In this document: piece after piece, positions 26,307 to 35,684 of the stretch
Layout: each line of letters begins with the position of its first letter
Position numbering within the stretch: the first letter of the stretch is position 1
Assembly: GCA_964526505.1 (NCBI GenBank)
Contig: CAZGJC010000001.1
Coordinates: 22,772-86,771, forward strand
Reading direction: 5' to 3'
Length of the DNA: 64,000 nucleotides
DNA from: SVTX01 sp964526505
GTDB lineage: Bacteria; Bacillota; Clostridia; Oscillospirales; CAG-272
Notes under the pieces: generated by a model
Databases searched by the model: none
Told to the model about the DNA's origin: nothing
What the model saw: the letters and a program-made list of their open reading frames with translations, nothing else
Position numbers and translations under genes: made by a program

Positions 26307-26335
26307 ATTATATCACACATTGCGGTAGATGTCAA
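26307..26335 (-). promoter_or_regulatory. Promoter of the ylxM-ffh-rpsP-khpA operon
   Basis: Minus strand: TTGACA (26335-26330), 17 bases, TATAAT (26312-26307). Confidence 0.85.
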
Positions 26336-26352
26336 TAGTTTTATGGCAATTT

Positions 26353-26381
26353 TTAAAATTTTTCGTACGGATTATTATAAT
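26353..26381 (+). promoter_or_regulatory. Possible weak promoter of the dlt-like operon
   Basis: TTAAAA (26353-26358), 17 bases, TATAAT (26376-26381). The -35 box is poor, so this is tentative. Confidence 0.4.
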
Positions 26382-26439
26382 TATTCAAAATAATGGAAAT
26401 AATCATTTTGCGGTTATCTTTGTGCGTTCCGGGGGCGTT

Positions 26440-27321
26440 ATGTGTCGGAAATTTTTAAATGGAATTTTTGTGTTTGCGGTTATATGTGTATGCACTATTA
26501 TATTTTCATCGAGCGTATTAGAAAGAGATGATATAACACCTCCGTGTATACGTCTGAAAAACGGTGACTGCATAAAATCATTGATTGGAGAAGGCATTTC
26601 TTTTTTGCCATTTCTTGATATTATCGATAACGTAACACCGTATGAAAAAATAAAAGTGAAAGTGGATTCGTCGGATGTTGATATATATAAAGTCGGCGTA
26701 TATTATGCAACCGTTACGGCAATGGACAATTCCGGTAATTTATCAAGCGAAGTGATAAAAGTATTTATTTACAGTGAAGATATTACAAATGAAGAACTTA
26801 TTGAACTGATACGCCATGACGTTTTGGAAATTTTAGACGAGTGTGCGACAAAAGAAGAAATATGTCGCAAAATATACTCATTTGTAAAGGAGAAGATACG
26901 TTATGGAAAATCGATTAATACCGATGATTATCTGCAATCTGCTTATTATGGAATGATTTACGGCATCGGAGACTGTTTTACGTCTTGTTCGCTTGCAAGA
27001 TCGTTTTTGGATTGTTTTAACATAGAATATAAAACCGTAAAGAGAAGTGATGGATACACATCGGATACTCACTATTGGTTGCTTGTAAACGTGGGAGATG
27101 AGGGAAGTGATGCGTGGTATCATCTTGACTGTACACGTCTGAAATACCAGCCTTATCTTATGGGATGTCTTATGACGGATGCACAACTTGAACGTTACTG
27201 TAATTACAGATATTCGTATACGGGACAAAATAGTGATTTGTATTTTTATCGATACGAAAAAGAGTTGTTTCCTAATACGGAAACGAAAGTCATAACTGCG
27301 GTATATATGGAGGAACAATGA
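26440..27321 (+). CDS. Membrane-anchored Ig-like/transglutaminase-fold protein
   Basis: 293 residues from the ATG at 26440, preceded by GGGGG. An N-terminal membrane anchor (about 7-26) is followed by a bacterial Ig-like domain of DUF5011 type (about 30-112, with DNSGNLSSEVIKV) and a transglutaminase-like domain. Its triad is visible as Cys179 (GIGDCFTSC), His211 (SDTHYW) and Asp230 (YHLDC). It acts outside the membrane and could be a protease, cross-linking enzyme or amidase. It overlaps the adenylating enzyme by four bases (ATGA), so it belongs to the surface-acylation operon. An upstream in-frame ATG at 26329 lies beside the divergent promoter and has no ribosome site. Confidence 0.8.
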   Translation: MCRKFLNGIFVFAVICVCTIIFSSSVLERDDITPPCIRLKNGDCIKSLIGEGISFLPFLDIIDNVTPYEKIKVKVDSSDVDIYKVGVYYATVTAMDNSGNLSSEVIKVFIYSEDITNEELIELIRHDVLEILDECATKEEICRKIYSFVKEKIRYGKSINTDDYLQSAYYGMIYGIGDCFTSCSLARSFLDCFNIEYKTVKRSDGYTSDTHYWLLVNVGDEGSDAWYHLDCTRLKYQPYLMGCLMTDAQLERYCNYRYSYTGQNSDLYFYRYEKELFPNTETKVITAVYMEEQ

Positions 27322-28841
27322 ATTTTTTAAGAAAAAACATTCTCGAATATCTTGAAGATGCCGTAAAGACTCATCCATACAAGATTGCGTTTTCTGATGA
27401 AAATCACGGTTATAATTTTTTTGAAGTATATGATATGGCACGTCACATCGGAAGTTATATTTCATCTGTTGTCGGCACGGGAGAGTGTGTTGCAATTTTT
27501 ATGGACAGAAGTGCCGAGGCGATAATTGCGTTTTTGGGAGCGGTTTATGCCGGTTGTTTTTATGTTTGCATCGACGTAAATGCACCGATTTTTCAAATTA
27601 AGTCGATCTTTGATACGACTACGCCGAAAATTGTAATTTACGACGAGAAATTTGAAGACATTTTGGAAAGCTTATGCCGTGATGTTTGCAAGGCAAAATT
27701 CTGCGACACTCGAATATACACGATAAATGAGGTAGAACTTGACAAAATACGCCGAGAGCAAACAGATGCGGATATTATGTATATTGTGTTTACGTCGGGT
27801 TCTACCGGTGTACCAAAAGGAGTCTGTGTCTCACATGCATCTGTGATAGACTACACAGAAGCACTTTGCGAAACACTTGGATTTGATGAGAACTGCGTAT
27901 TCGCTTGTCAGTCAGCTTTGTTTTCGGATGCACCGTTAAAAGAGATTATGACAACGCTTAAATGTGGTTGTACTACGTATCTTGTGCCGAGTGAGATTTT
28001 TAAAACGCCGTATATTTTATGTGATTTTTTGAATAGCCATAAAATAAATGCAGTTTGCTGGGTTCCGACGGCATTAAGTTTGATATCATCACTGGGATTG
28101 CTTGAAAAAAATAAGCCGATGTATCTTGATAAAATTTGTTTTATGGGAGAGGAATTTTCAAGAGGAGAATATTTGAAATGGCGAGCGGCGTATCCGAAAG
28201 CATTTTTTTGCAATTTATACGGTCCTACCGAGGCTACCGGTACGTCTTGCTTCTGGGTGGCGAACAGAGAAATTGCCTGCGGTGAATCTATACCCATCGG
28301 AAAACCTTTTCCCAACACTCAAATATTGCTGATAGGTCAAGACGGAAACATAGTGTCAAAAGAAGATACTTGTAAATTTGGCGAAATATATATCAAAGGC
28401 AGGTGTTTGAGCAACGGATATTACAATGATTCTGTAAGATCGAACAACGTGTTTGTTCAAAACCCGTTAAATGAACTTTACCGTGACATAGTGTATAAGA
28501 CCGGGGATATTGCCAAGTACAACAAGTTTGGAGAACTTGTTTTTGTTTGTCGTTCCGATTTGCAAGTTAAACGAGGAGGACGTCGTATTGAACTGACGAG
28601 TATAGAATCCGTTGCCAAAAACTGTGGTGAGGTAACTTCTGCCTGCTGTATTTATTTTAAAGAGAATGATAAAATAGTTTTGTTTTATACGGGAGATGTT
28701 GATAATGCATCTTTGTATGTTGGTTTAAAAACTTATTTGCCCAAATATCATTTGCCTGACAGAATAGTCCAAATTAAGGAAATGCCGACTACGCCCACGG
28801 GGAAAACGGACAGAAACAAACTATTCGAAATGTATAACTGA
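27318..28841 (+). CDS. AMP-forming amino acid (DltA-like) ligase
   Basis: 507 residues with all adenylation-domain core motifs: A3 FTSGSTGVPKG (about 155-165), A5 NLYGPTEAT, A7 YKTGDIA, A8 RSDLQVKRGGRRIEL and A10 PTTPTGKTDRNKL with the catalytic lysine. It should activate a small carboxylic acid, plausibly D-alanine, and load it on the carrier protein encoded next. GGAGGAAC precedes the ATG. The overall size and gene order match DltA of teichoic acid D-alanylation. The substrate cannot be fixed from the sequence. Confidence 0.82.
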   Translation: MNFLRKNILEYLEDAVKTHPYKIAFSDENHGYNFFEVYDMARHIGSYISSVVGTGECVAIFMDRSAEAIIAFLGAVYAGCFYVCIDVNAPIFQIKSIFDTTTPKIVIYDEKFEDILESLCRDVCKAKFCDTRIYTINEVELDKIRREQTDADIMYIVFTSGSTGVPKGVCVSHASVIDYTEALCETLGFDENCVFACQSALFSDAPLKEIMTTLKCGCTTYLVPSEIFKTPYILCDFLNSHKINAVCWVPTALSLISSLGLLEKNKPMYLDKICFMGEEFSRGEYLKWRAAYPKAFFCNLYGPTEATGTSCFWVANREIACGESIPIGKPFPNTQILLIGQDGNIVSKEDTCKFGEIYIKGRCLSNGYYNDSVRSNNVFVQNPLNELYRDIVYKTGDIAKYNKFGELVFVCRSDLQVKRGGRRIELTSIESVAKNCGEVTSACCIYFKENDKIVLFYTGDVDNASLYVGLKTYLPKYHLPDRIVQIKEMPTTPTGKTDRNKLFEMYN

Positions 28842-28854
28842 GGAGCGATGCAAG

Positions 28855-29082
28855 ATGAACGAACTTGTTGATTTATTGTCGGATATACGACCGGATGTGG
28901 ATTTTATAAATGAAACAAGACTTATGGATGACTGTATACTTGATTCTCTTGATGTTGTAACGATTATTACCGAAATAGTCGAAAGGTTCGACGTTTCTAT
29001 ATCTCCTGAGAATATAACGTCTGAAAATTTTAATTCGGCGAATCGTTTGTACAAACTTATATTGAGTCTTGGGAATAGATAA
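28855..29082 (+). CDS. Acyl carrier protein, DltC-like
   Basis: 75 residues. The four-helix carrier fold shows the 4'-phosphopantetheine site in ILDSLDVV, with Ser31 as attachment point. It follows the ligase by 13 bases with an AGGAG site. It carries the activated acyl or aminoacyl group as a thioester to the membrane acyltransferase. Confidence 0.88.
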   Translation: MNELVDLLSDIRPDVDFINETRLMDDCILDSLDVVTIITEIVERFDVSISPENITSENFNSANRLYKLILSLGNR

Positions 29083-29083
29083 A

Positions 29084-30577
29084 ATGGAATTTACGTCGTG
29101 GATATTTGTGGCGTTCTTTATTTGTACATTGTTTTTGTACTACCGTATAAAGTATAAATTCCAATGGAGTGTCCTGCTTATTGCAAGTGTTTTTTTCTAT
29201 TGGTCGACCGATTTCAGATTTTGTTTGTTTATTTTATTTACATCTTTTTCTGTTTGGATTGGCGGAATTGCAATGGAACGCTTAAAGCGGAGAAAAAAGA
29301 CAATTCTTTGCATTGTCATTTTGTTGAACGTTTTTATTTTAATTGCCTTGAAATTTCGCAATTTGATGTTAACAGGTGTGCTTGATATAACGCAAACTCA
29401 AAAAATATTTCTTCCTCTCGGAATATCATATTATACTCTCCAAAGTATAGGTTACATCATAGACCTATACCGTGGCAATACTGAATGTGAAAAAAGTTAT
29501 GCTAAGTTTTTCCTGTTTGTCGCTTTCTTTCCACAACTTGTGCAGGGACCCATATCAAGATATGGGCAGCTTGCAGAACAATTTTACGAGCCTCACTACT
29601 TTCGGTGGAACGTTATATCTTCGTCCTTTTTGCGTATTTCATTCGGTTACTTTAAAAAGATAGTTATTGCCGATGCTGTTTTTGGCGTTGTTAAAACAAT
29701 CTCATCATTGCCGGATGTTTACAATGGCGGTTACATGCTTGTACTTATAATTGCCTATTCTGTGACAATATACGCAGATTTTACTGGTGGAATGGATATA
29801 GCGATTGGCGTAGGGGAAGCGTTTGATTTAAAAATGGCGGAAAATTTCAACCGACCGTTTGCGTCTGAAAATTTTGCGGAATACTGGAAAAGATGGCATA
29901 TATCCCTGGGTGCGTGGTTTCAGGACTACATATTCTATCCGCTTTCGGTTAGCAAACCAATGCAAAAGATTTTCAAATTGTGCAGAAATAAATTCGGCAA
30001 AAAAATCGGAAGACGAATACCTGTTTATATTTCTACATTGATTGTTTGGTTTGTGACGGGGATGTGGCACGGGTTGAGTTTTAATTTCATTACATGGGGA
30101 ATTATCTGTGGCATAATTCTTATTATTTCACAAGAATTAAAGCCGGCATATGCTAAATTTCACGGCAAATACCCGCATCTTTCAAAGACGAAATATTATA
30201 AAATGTTTTGCAGGGTAAGAACATTTTTCATAGTCGGCTCTGTTCGTTTGTTGGATTTATACCAAGACGTGTGCCGTGCGTTCGCAAATTTTGCAAGTAT
30301 ATTTTATTGCTCGGATGGATGGATTGATATATTTTACAATGGCGGTCTGTTGCACCTTATTAGTCTTGATAAGTGCGTGACGGTAACGGTTGGGGTATTG
30401 CTCATATATATTGTGAGCAAACAGAGAAGCGATACGAAAACGTACTTGCAACGTAAGATATGCAATAGCCCGATGTTGACATGTTTATGCTTATCGTTTA
30501 TAACGATTGCAATAGTGCTTTTCGGTTCGTATGGATTAGAATACGATGTATCGGCATTTATATACAACAAATTCTAA
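29084..30577 (+). CDS. MBOAT membrane O-acyltransferase, DltB-like
   Basis: 497 residues with about ten membrane segments. MBOAT hallmarks include FFPQLVQGPISRY, ENFNRPFASENFAEYWKRWH and the catalytic His329 in GMWHGLSFNF. It moves an acyl group from the carrier protein or its thioester across the membrane to a cell-surface polymer. The same architecture serves D-alanylation (DltB) and polysaccharide O-acetylation (AlgI). The adjacent ligase and carrier favour the DltB role. ATG at 29084 is preferred over an upstream in-frame TTG that overlaps the carrier gene. Confidence 0.88.
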   Translation: MEFTSWIFVAFFICTLFLYYRIKYKFQWSVLLIASVFFYWSTDFRFCLFILFTSFSVWIGGIAMERLKRRKKTILCIVILLNVFILIALKFRNLMLTGVLDITQTQKIFLPLGISYYTLQSIGYIIDLYRGNTECEKSYAKFFLFVAFFPQLVQGPISRYGQLAEQFYEPHYFRWNVISSSFLRISFGYFKKIVIADAVFGVVKTISSLPDVYNGGYMLVLIIAYSVTIYADFTGGMDIAIGVGEAFDLKMAENFNRPFASENFAEYWKRWHISLGAWFQDYIFYPLSVSKPMQKIFKLCRNKFGKKIGRRIPVYISTLIVWFVTGMWHGLSFNFITWGIICGIILIISQELKPAYAKFHGKYPHLSKTKYYKMFCRVRTFFIVGSVRLLDLYQDVCRAFANFASIFYCSDGWIDIFYNGGLLHLISLDKCVTVTVGVLLIYIVSKQRSDTKTYLQRKICNSPMLTCLCLSFITIAIVLFGSYGLEYDVSAFIYNKF

Positions 30578-30601
30578 ACAATGAGTTGAAAAATAAAGTG
30601 T

Positions 30602-31654
30602 ATGTTTATAAAAACAAGTGTGAAATGGATAACGACAATTATTCTGTTCATTTTTGTGACGTGTGTGTTTCTGTATTTATTTGGGAAAATAACGTCTCCG
30701 AAATATACAGATATCCCCGAAGGCAATTTGATATCTGAATATTATGACGATGTAGAAGCGAACGTTTACCATCAGGTTGTTTTTATTGGTGATTGCGAAG
30801 TGTACGAATCTTTTTCTCCTCCTGTTCTTTGGGAAAAATATGGGATAAGTTCTTACGTTCGTGGCAGTGCAAGCCAAACGATATGGCAATCGTATTACCT
30901 TTTGGAGGAGACGCTGAAATATGAATGTCCGAACGTAGTTGTGGTAAACGTTTTGTCAATGAAATACGACAAGACAAAACGTGAAGAGTACAATCGTATG
31001 ACTATTGACGGGATGAAAATGTCAAGTTCGAAGGTAAAATCCATTATTGCGTCAATGAGTTACGAGGAAAGTTTTTTGTCTTATTTGTTTCCGATATTCA
31101 GATATCATTCACGGATCCCGGAACTTAATGTCTACGATTTTAAATATGCCTTTGAGCGTCCCGGCGTTTCTTTCAACGGATATCTTATGCAGAAAAGCAT
31201 CTGTGGAAGAGTGGAAACTTATGAAGAGATGACAGAGGAGGCAGAGAATATAATCCACACAGAGAAATTGCCGGATATTTGTTTTGAGTATCTTGAAAAA
31301 ATAAAAGATTTATGTTTTGACAACGGTATAGAACTTATACTTGTAAAATCGCCGACGAATTCTCCCGGTTATTGGTGGTATGATGAGTGGGATGTGCAAA
31401 TTAAAGAATTTGCACAATTGCATGAGTTGGACTATTATAATTTTATAAACGACGATGAATTATCAATTGACTGGGAAACGGATACTTATGACGGTGGTGT
31501 CCATTTGAATCTTTACGGTGCGGAAAAATTAAGTATTTATTTCGGCAAGATACTAAGTGAAAAGTATGGCATAAAAAACTTGGGCGATGATAGGGAGATG
31601 TCGGGGGTATGGGAGAAAAAGACGAAAAAATACGAGGCGGAAAAATATTCGTAG
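30602..31654 (+). CDS. DltD-like SGNH-fold membrane-anchored protein with GDC in place of GDS
   Basis: 350 residues. One N-terminal membrane anchor (about 8-28) is followed by an extracytoplasmic SGNH-like domain. The block I motif reads FIGDCEVYESFSP, so the usual nucleophile serine is Cys65. Block V is DGGVHLNLYGAEKLS with Asp297 and His301. The family is commonly found beside DltB-like MBOAT genes and works in the last acyl transfer on the outer face. Replacement of Ser by Cys appears to be a feature of this clostridial subgroup as I recall it, not a random loss. The next gene overlaps its 3' end. Confidence 0.78.
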   Translation: MFIKTSVKWITTIILFIFVTCVFLYLFGKITSPKYTDIPEGNLISEYYDDVEANVYHQVVFIGDCEVYESFSPPVLWEKYGISSYVRGSASQTIWQSYYLLEETLKYECPNVVVVNVLSMKYDKTKREEYNRMTIDGMKMSSSKVKSIIASMSYEESFLSYLFPIFRYHSRIPELNVYDFKYAFERPGVSFNGYLMQKSICGRVETYEEMTEEAENIIHTEKLPDICFEYLEKIKDLCFDNGIELILVKSPTNSPGYWWYDEWDVQIKEFAQLHELDYYNFINDDELSIDWETDTYDGGVHLNLYGAEKLSIYFGKILSEKYGIKNLGDDREMSGVWEKKTKKYEAEKYS

Positions 31655-32136
31655 TATTGTGTGTTGCTGTTTTAATTGTCAGTGTTGCGACGTTGTGTGC
31701 GAACCTTTCGGCGTGTATGCAAGTAAATTCGGAGGAAGGATATGTATTTGAGTATAATTCGGTTGCATTCGCCGTGGGAGATGATGCGGAGACGGTTTTA
31801 AGCCGACTCGGAGAGGCGAAATCTTGCAAAGAAAACAGCGACGGTTGCGGTGGTGGCGACATTATAAAAACTTTCGAATACGATGGTTTCTCTTTGGAGG
31901 TTAAATGTGTAAGTGACAAGGAAATAATCTCAAAAATCATGCTGAAAAACGATTCTGTTAAAACATCGGAGGGGATTTTTATCGGCTCGTTGCAATCTGA
32001 TGTCATAGAAACGTATGGCGAAGAATATGAGGAGAATTATAACGGAATTATTTACACAAAACAAAATACAAGATTGAATTTTGTAATAAAAAACGGAGTG
32101 GTTAAGTCGTTGTACTATGATTGCACGACGGATTAA
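31609..32136 (+). CDS. Membrane-anchored protein of unknown function, last gene of the dlt-like operon
   Basis: 175 residues. An N-terminal hydrophobic helix (about 12-32) is followed by an extracytoplasmic domain (GYVFEYNSVAFAVGDDAETVLSRLG ... NFVIKNGVVKSLYYDC). The repeated GD.....LG.....EN pattern resembles small SmpA/PepSY-like repeats, but no family is assigned. It overlaps the SGNH gene by 46 bases, which argues for translational coupling and a shared role at the cell surface. The stop is followed by an AT-rich gap with the next promoter and no clear terminator. Confidence 0.7.
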   Translation: MGEKDEKIRGGKIFVVLCVAVLIVSVATLCANLSACMQVNSEEGYVFEYNSVAFAVGDDAETVLSRLGEAKSCKENSDGCGGGDIIKTFEYDGFSLEVKCVSDKEIISKIMLKNDSVKTSEGIFIGSLQSDVIETYGEEYEENYNGIIYTKQNTRLNFVIKNGVVKSLYYDCTTD

Positions 32137-32163
32137 ATTTTGAAAATTTGTCTCTTTTTTCCA

Positions 32164-32192
32164 TTGACAAAGTATAATAAAAATTATATAAT
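32164..32192 (+). promoter_or_regulatory. Promoter of the RpiR-regulator operon
   Basis: TTGACA (32164-32169), 17 bases, TATAAT (32187-32192). Confidence 0.8.
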
Positions 32193-32234
32193 AAGAGGAA
32201 TAGATATTATACATTCAAAAAATGGACGGATTTT

Positions 32235-33092
32235 ATGAAAAGAGACATATTGAGACTCATAGACGAGGGTGAAAGACACTTTTCCAAGGGTCAAAAACAT
32301 ATAGCAAATTATATCAAGGAACATTATGACAAGGCCGCTTTTATGACTGCGGCAAAACTCGGAACGGAAGTGAACGTGTCGGAGTCAACGGTGGTGAGAT
32401 TTGTTACCGAACTCGGATTTAGCGGATATCCGGATTTTCAGCGATCACTTCAAGAACTTATCAGAAGTAAACTTACTGCGGTTCAACGAGTAGAAGTGAC
32501 AAATAGTCTTATCGGCAGCGGCGACGTTATAGACAGCGTTCTATCGATGGATATAGAGAGAATACGTCACACGTGTGAAAAAATAGATAAAAATTCTTTT
32601 TCCGAGGCAGTCAACCGCATTTCATCTGCGAAAAATATCTATATTATCGGAAGACGTGCATCATCTTTTCTTGCGGGATTTTTAAATTACAGCATGCGTA
32701 TGATATTTGATAACGTGAGGCTTATACAAACCGCATCGGGTAATGAGATATTCGAACAACTCATGAACGTAGGAGACGGTGATGTAGTCATTGCGATAAG
32801 TTTTCCAAGATATTCCAAGAGTATGATTAGATGCACCGATTTTGCACGTAAGGCGGGTGCGTACGTTGTTGCACTGACTGACAGTGAGGAATCTCCGATT
32901 GCGGAAAACTCATCTTGTACACTTGTTGCAAAAAGTGATATGGCATCTTTTACCGATTCACTTGTTGCACCGATGTCGGTAATAAATGCCTTGATAGTTG
33001 CATTGTCAAGACAAAACGAAGAACAACTTTCACAGCGTCTCGGTCGTCTCGAAGATATTTGGGATGAATACGGCGTTTACGAAAAAAAGTGA
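32235..33092 (+). CDS. MurR/RpiR-family transcriptional regulator
   Basis: 285 residues: an N-terminal helix-turn-helix (KLGTEVNVSESTVVRFVTELGFSGYPDFQ) and a C-terminal SIS sugar-phosphate-binding domain (NIYIIGRRASSFLAGFLNY ... ISFPRYSKSMIR). Such regulators respond to phosphosugars. No sugar pathway lies next to it; it heads a run of flavoprotein, cmk, plsC and ispH-rpsA genes. Its target is unknown. Confidence 0.9.
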   Translation: MKRDILRLIDEGERHFSKGQKHIANYIKEHYDKAAFMTAAKLGTEVNVSESTVVRFVTELGFSGYPDFQRSLQELIRSKLTAVQRVEVTNSLIGSGDVIDSVLSMDIERIRHTCEKIDKNSFSEAVNRISSAKNIYIIGRRASSFLAGFLNYSMRMIFDNVRLIQTASGNEIFEQLMNVGDGDVVIAISFPRYSKSMIRCTDFARKAGAYVVALTDSEESPIAENSSCTLVAKSDMASFTDSLVAPMSVINALIVALSRQNEEQLSQRLGRLEDIWDEYGVYEKK

Positions 33093-33096
33093 TTTT

Positions 33097-34359
33097 ATGA
33101 GTTCGGGTACATTTAAATGCGACGGTCGCAAACGTGTGGCGGTTATCGGTGGAGGTGCGTCCGGAATGATGGCATCAATTTCTGCGGCACAATGTGGTGC
33201 GGATGTGGTGCTGTTCGAAAAAAATAATAATCTCGGAAAAAAACTTCGCATAACGGGCAAGGGAAGATGCAATGTAACAAATCAATGTGATGTTAACGAA
33301 TTCTTACAGAACGTAACGTCAAACCCCAGATTTTTATATGCGTCATTGAACAGATTTTCTCCATCGGACACTATGATGTTTTTCGAAGACTGCGGAGTTA
33401 AACTTAAAGTGGAACGTGGCAGACGTGTTTTCCCTGTATCAGATAAGGCACAGGATATAGTAAACGCTCTTTTGAACAAATGCAGAGAAGTCGGAGTTGA
33501 AATCGTTAACAAAAAAATATCTTCCGTGGAATATGCGGATGGTGCTGTTATCGGTGTAAGGGACGGCAAGATGTTGCATCAATGCGATGCGGTAATTATC
33601 TGTACGGGCGGAAAATCCTATCCTCAAACCGGCTCGGACGGCGATGGATACAAATTCGCACGTGATGCGGGACATACGGTAACACATTTGTCACCGTCGC
33701 TTGTCCCCATTGTTGCAGATACACCGATATGTGCGAGAATGCAGGGATTGTCTCTGAAAAACGTCACTCTTAAAATAATCAACAACCAAAGCGGAAAAAA
33801 TGTGTTTGAAGAATTCGGTGAAATGATGTTTACGCATTTTGGTATAACAGGCCCTCTTGTACTTTCCGCTTCGGCACATATATCCGATATTCAAAAGGGC
33901 AAATATACTGCACTTGTGGATTTTAAGCCCGCTTTGGACGAAAATACACTTGACGCAAGAATTATTTCGGATTTTACGAAATATCAAAATAAGGATTTTA
34001 TCAATGCACTTGGCGACTTATTGCCTTTGAAAGCAATAGAACCGATGATTGAAAAATCCGAGATAGACAAAAGAAAAAAAGTAAATTCCATAACAAGAGA
34101 AGAACGAAAAAAACTCGTCAATGCAATCAAAGGTTTTGATATTCCGCTTCTGCGTTTTCGACCCATAGATGAGGCGATTGTAACACGAGGCGGTGTAGCC
34201 GTAAATGAAATTGTCCCCAAGACCATGGAGTCAAGACTTGTATCCGGACTGTATTTTGCCGGAGAAGTGCTTGATCTTGATGCATACACGGGTGGATTTA
34301 ATCTTCAAATTGCATTTTCCACAGCGGTTATTGCCGGAGAAAGTGCATCGGAATGGTAA
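33097..34359 (+). CDS. HI0933/YhiN-family NAD(P)/FAD-dependent oxidoreductase
   Basis: 420 residues from the ATG at 33097, five bases after the regulator's stop. The dinucleotide fold VAVIGGGASGMMASISAA and GKKLRITGKGRCNVTNQC are the HI0933 family signatures. The C-terminal YTGGFNLQIAFSTAVIAGE closes the FAD domain. The family is widespread but its reaction is not established. A longer upstream frame overlaps the regulator and is rejected. Confidence 0.9.
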   Translation: MSSGTFKCDGRKRVAVIGGGASGMMASISAAQCGADVVLFEKNNNLGKKLRITGKGRCNVTNQCDVNEFLQNVTSNPRFLYASLNRFSPSDTMMFFEDCGVKLKVERGRRVFPVSDKAQDIVNALLNKCREVGVEIVNKKISSVEYADGAVIGVRDGKMLHQCDAVIICTGGKSYPQTGSDGDGYKFARDAGHTVTHLSPSLVPIVADTPICARMQGLSLKNVTLKIINNQSGKNVFEEFGEMMFTHFGITGPLVLSASAHISDIQKGKYTALVDFKPALDENTLDARIISDFTKYQNKDFINALGDLLPLKAIEPMIEKSEIDKRKKVNSITREERKKLVNAIKGFDIPLLRFRPIDEAIVTRGGVAVNEIVPKTMESRLVSGLYFAGEVLDLDAYTGGFNLQIAFSTAVIAGESASEW

Positions 34360-34387
34360 ACAAAGAAAGAAAAAGGAACATCAGGGA

Positions 34388-35065
34388 ATGATATCAATAG
34401 CAATAGACGGCCCCGGAGGGGCGGGAAAATCGACCATATCAAAGGAAGTGGCAAGAAGAGCGGGTATAGTATACGTAGACACAGGTGCTTTATATCGGAC
34501 AATCGGTTACTATGCACATCAAAGCGGTCTTTCCGTGGACGAGGCGAAAAACTCGGATAAACTGACACCGCTTCTCGATGGTGTTAACGTTGAGTTGATA
34601 TATGAAAACGGCACACAACATGTTTATCTTAACGGTACGGATTTGGGAGACAAAATAAGACAGCCTGAAATTTCAATGTATGCGTCGGCGGTTTCATCAG
34701 TCCCATCTGTAAGAGCGTTTTTACTCGATACGCAAAAAGAAATTGCACGTAAGCAGAGTGTAATTATGGACGGTAGGGATATCGGAACGGTTATTTTGCC
34801 TAATGCGGATTTGAAAATTTTCTTAACCGCATCAAATGAAGCAAGAGCGAAAAGACGCTTTGATGAACTGACTGCGAAGGGATTGAGTGTGACGTTCGAT
34901 GACGTACTCAGCGAACTCACGGAACGTGATAATGCTGATAGCGGTCGTAAAATCGCACCTGCCGTAGCCGCTGATGATGCAATTATATTTGATAATTCAA
35001 ACTATACTTTTGATGAATCGGTAGAGTACATAATGCAACTTATAAATCAAAAAATCGGAGGTTGA
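34388..35065 (+). CDS. cmk: Cytidylate kinase
   Basis: 225 residues starting MISIAIDGPGGAGKST with the P-loop at residues 8-16. DGRDIGTVILPNA and the lid region RAKRRFDEL are typical. It phosphorylates CMP and dCMP. The cmk-plsC-ispH-rpsA order is a standard clostridial cluster. A longer frame reaching back into the flavoprotein gene is rejected because the P-loop must be near the N-terminus. Confidence 0.95.
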   Translation: MISIAIDGPGGAGKSTISKEVARRAGIVYVDTGALYRTIGYYAHQSGLSVDEAKNSDKLTPLLDGVNVELIYENGTQHVYLNGTDLGDKIRQPEISMYASAVSSVPSVRAFLLDTQKEIARKQSVIMDGRDIGTVILPNADLKIFLTASNEARAKRRFDELTAKGLSVTFDDVLSELTERDNADSGRKIAPAVAADDAIIFDNSNYTFDESVEYIMQLINQKIGG

Positions 35066-35069
35066 CGGT

Positions 35070-35684
35070 TTGAAGAGCAAAGCCTATATAACTCTGAAAA
35101 AAATTCTCGGAGGATTTGTTAGATTTGTTTTCAGAGTTCACGTGCATGGATCGGAGAATGAGCCGAAAGATGAGTCATACCTCATTGTTTCAAATCATAT
35201 CTCGAATGCGGACCCCGTTTTTCTGTGTCTTGCGGTCGATGAACAACAGCCACATTTTATGGCAAAAAAAGAACTGTTCAAAGTTCCTGTGGTAAATTGT
35301 ATTGTGAAGGTCCTCGGTGCATTTTCCGTTGACCGTGGCGGTAATGATGTCGGTGCAATAAAAAAAGCGATACAGATGCTCAAAAACGGTGAATGTGTAG
35401 GTATTTTTCCACAGGGACATAGACAGAAACGAGTAAATCCGAGAAATACAGAAGTGAAAAACGGAGTGGCAATGTTGGCTGTAAGAGCGGAGGTATGTGT
35501 GCTTCCGTGCTACATAAAGATTAAAAATAACAAATGGGCACCGTTCAGACGTGTGGATGTTTATGTCGGAGAAGCAATAAGTTTTGAAGAACTTAACTAC
35601 GACGAAAACGGAAAAGGCGAGTATTTGCGTATAACATCGTATATTTTTGATAAAATATGTACGCTCGGTGAGAAAAATGCATAA
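35070..35684 (+). CDS. plsC: 1-acyl-sn-glycerol-3-phosphate acyltransferase
   Basis: 204 residues. The TTG start at 35070 follows GGAGG by 8 bases. The catalytic HxxxxD box is SNHISNADPVF, and the substrate box reads FPQGHR where most PlsC proteins have FPEGTR. It makes phosphatidic acid on the inner membrane face. The end overlaps the ispH start by eight bases. The changed FPEGTR box is seen in some clostridial members and probably does not mean loss of function. Confidence 0.92.
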   Translation: MKSKAYITLKKILGGFVRFVFRVHVHGSENEPKDESYLIVSNHISNADPVFLCLAVDEQQPHFMAKKELFKVPVVNCIVKVLGAFSVDRGGNDVGAIKKAIQMLKNGECVGIFPQGHRQKRVNPRNTEVKNGVAMLAVRAEVCVLPCYIKIKNNKWAPFRRVDVYVGEAISFEELNYDENGKGEYLRITSYIFDKICTLGEKNA

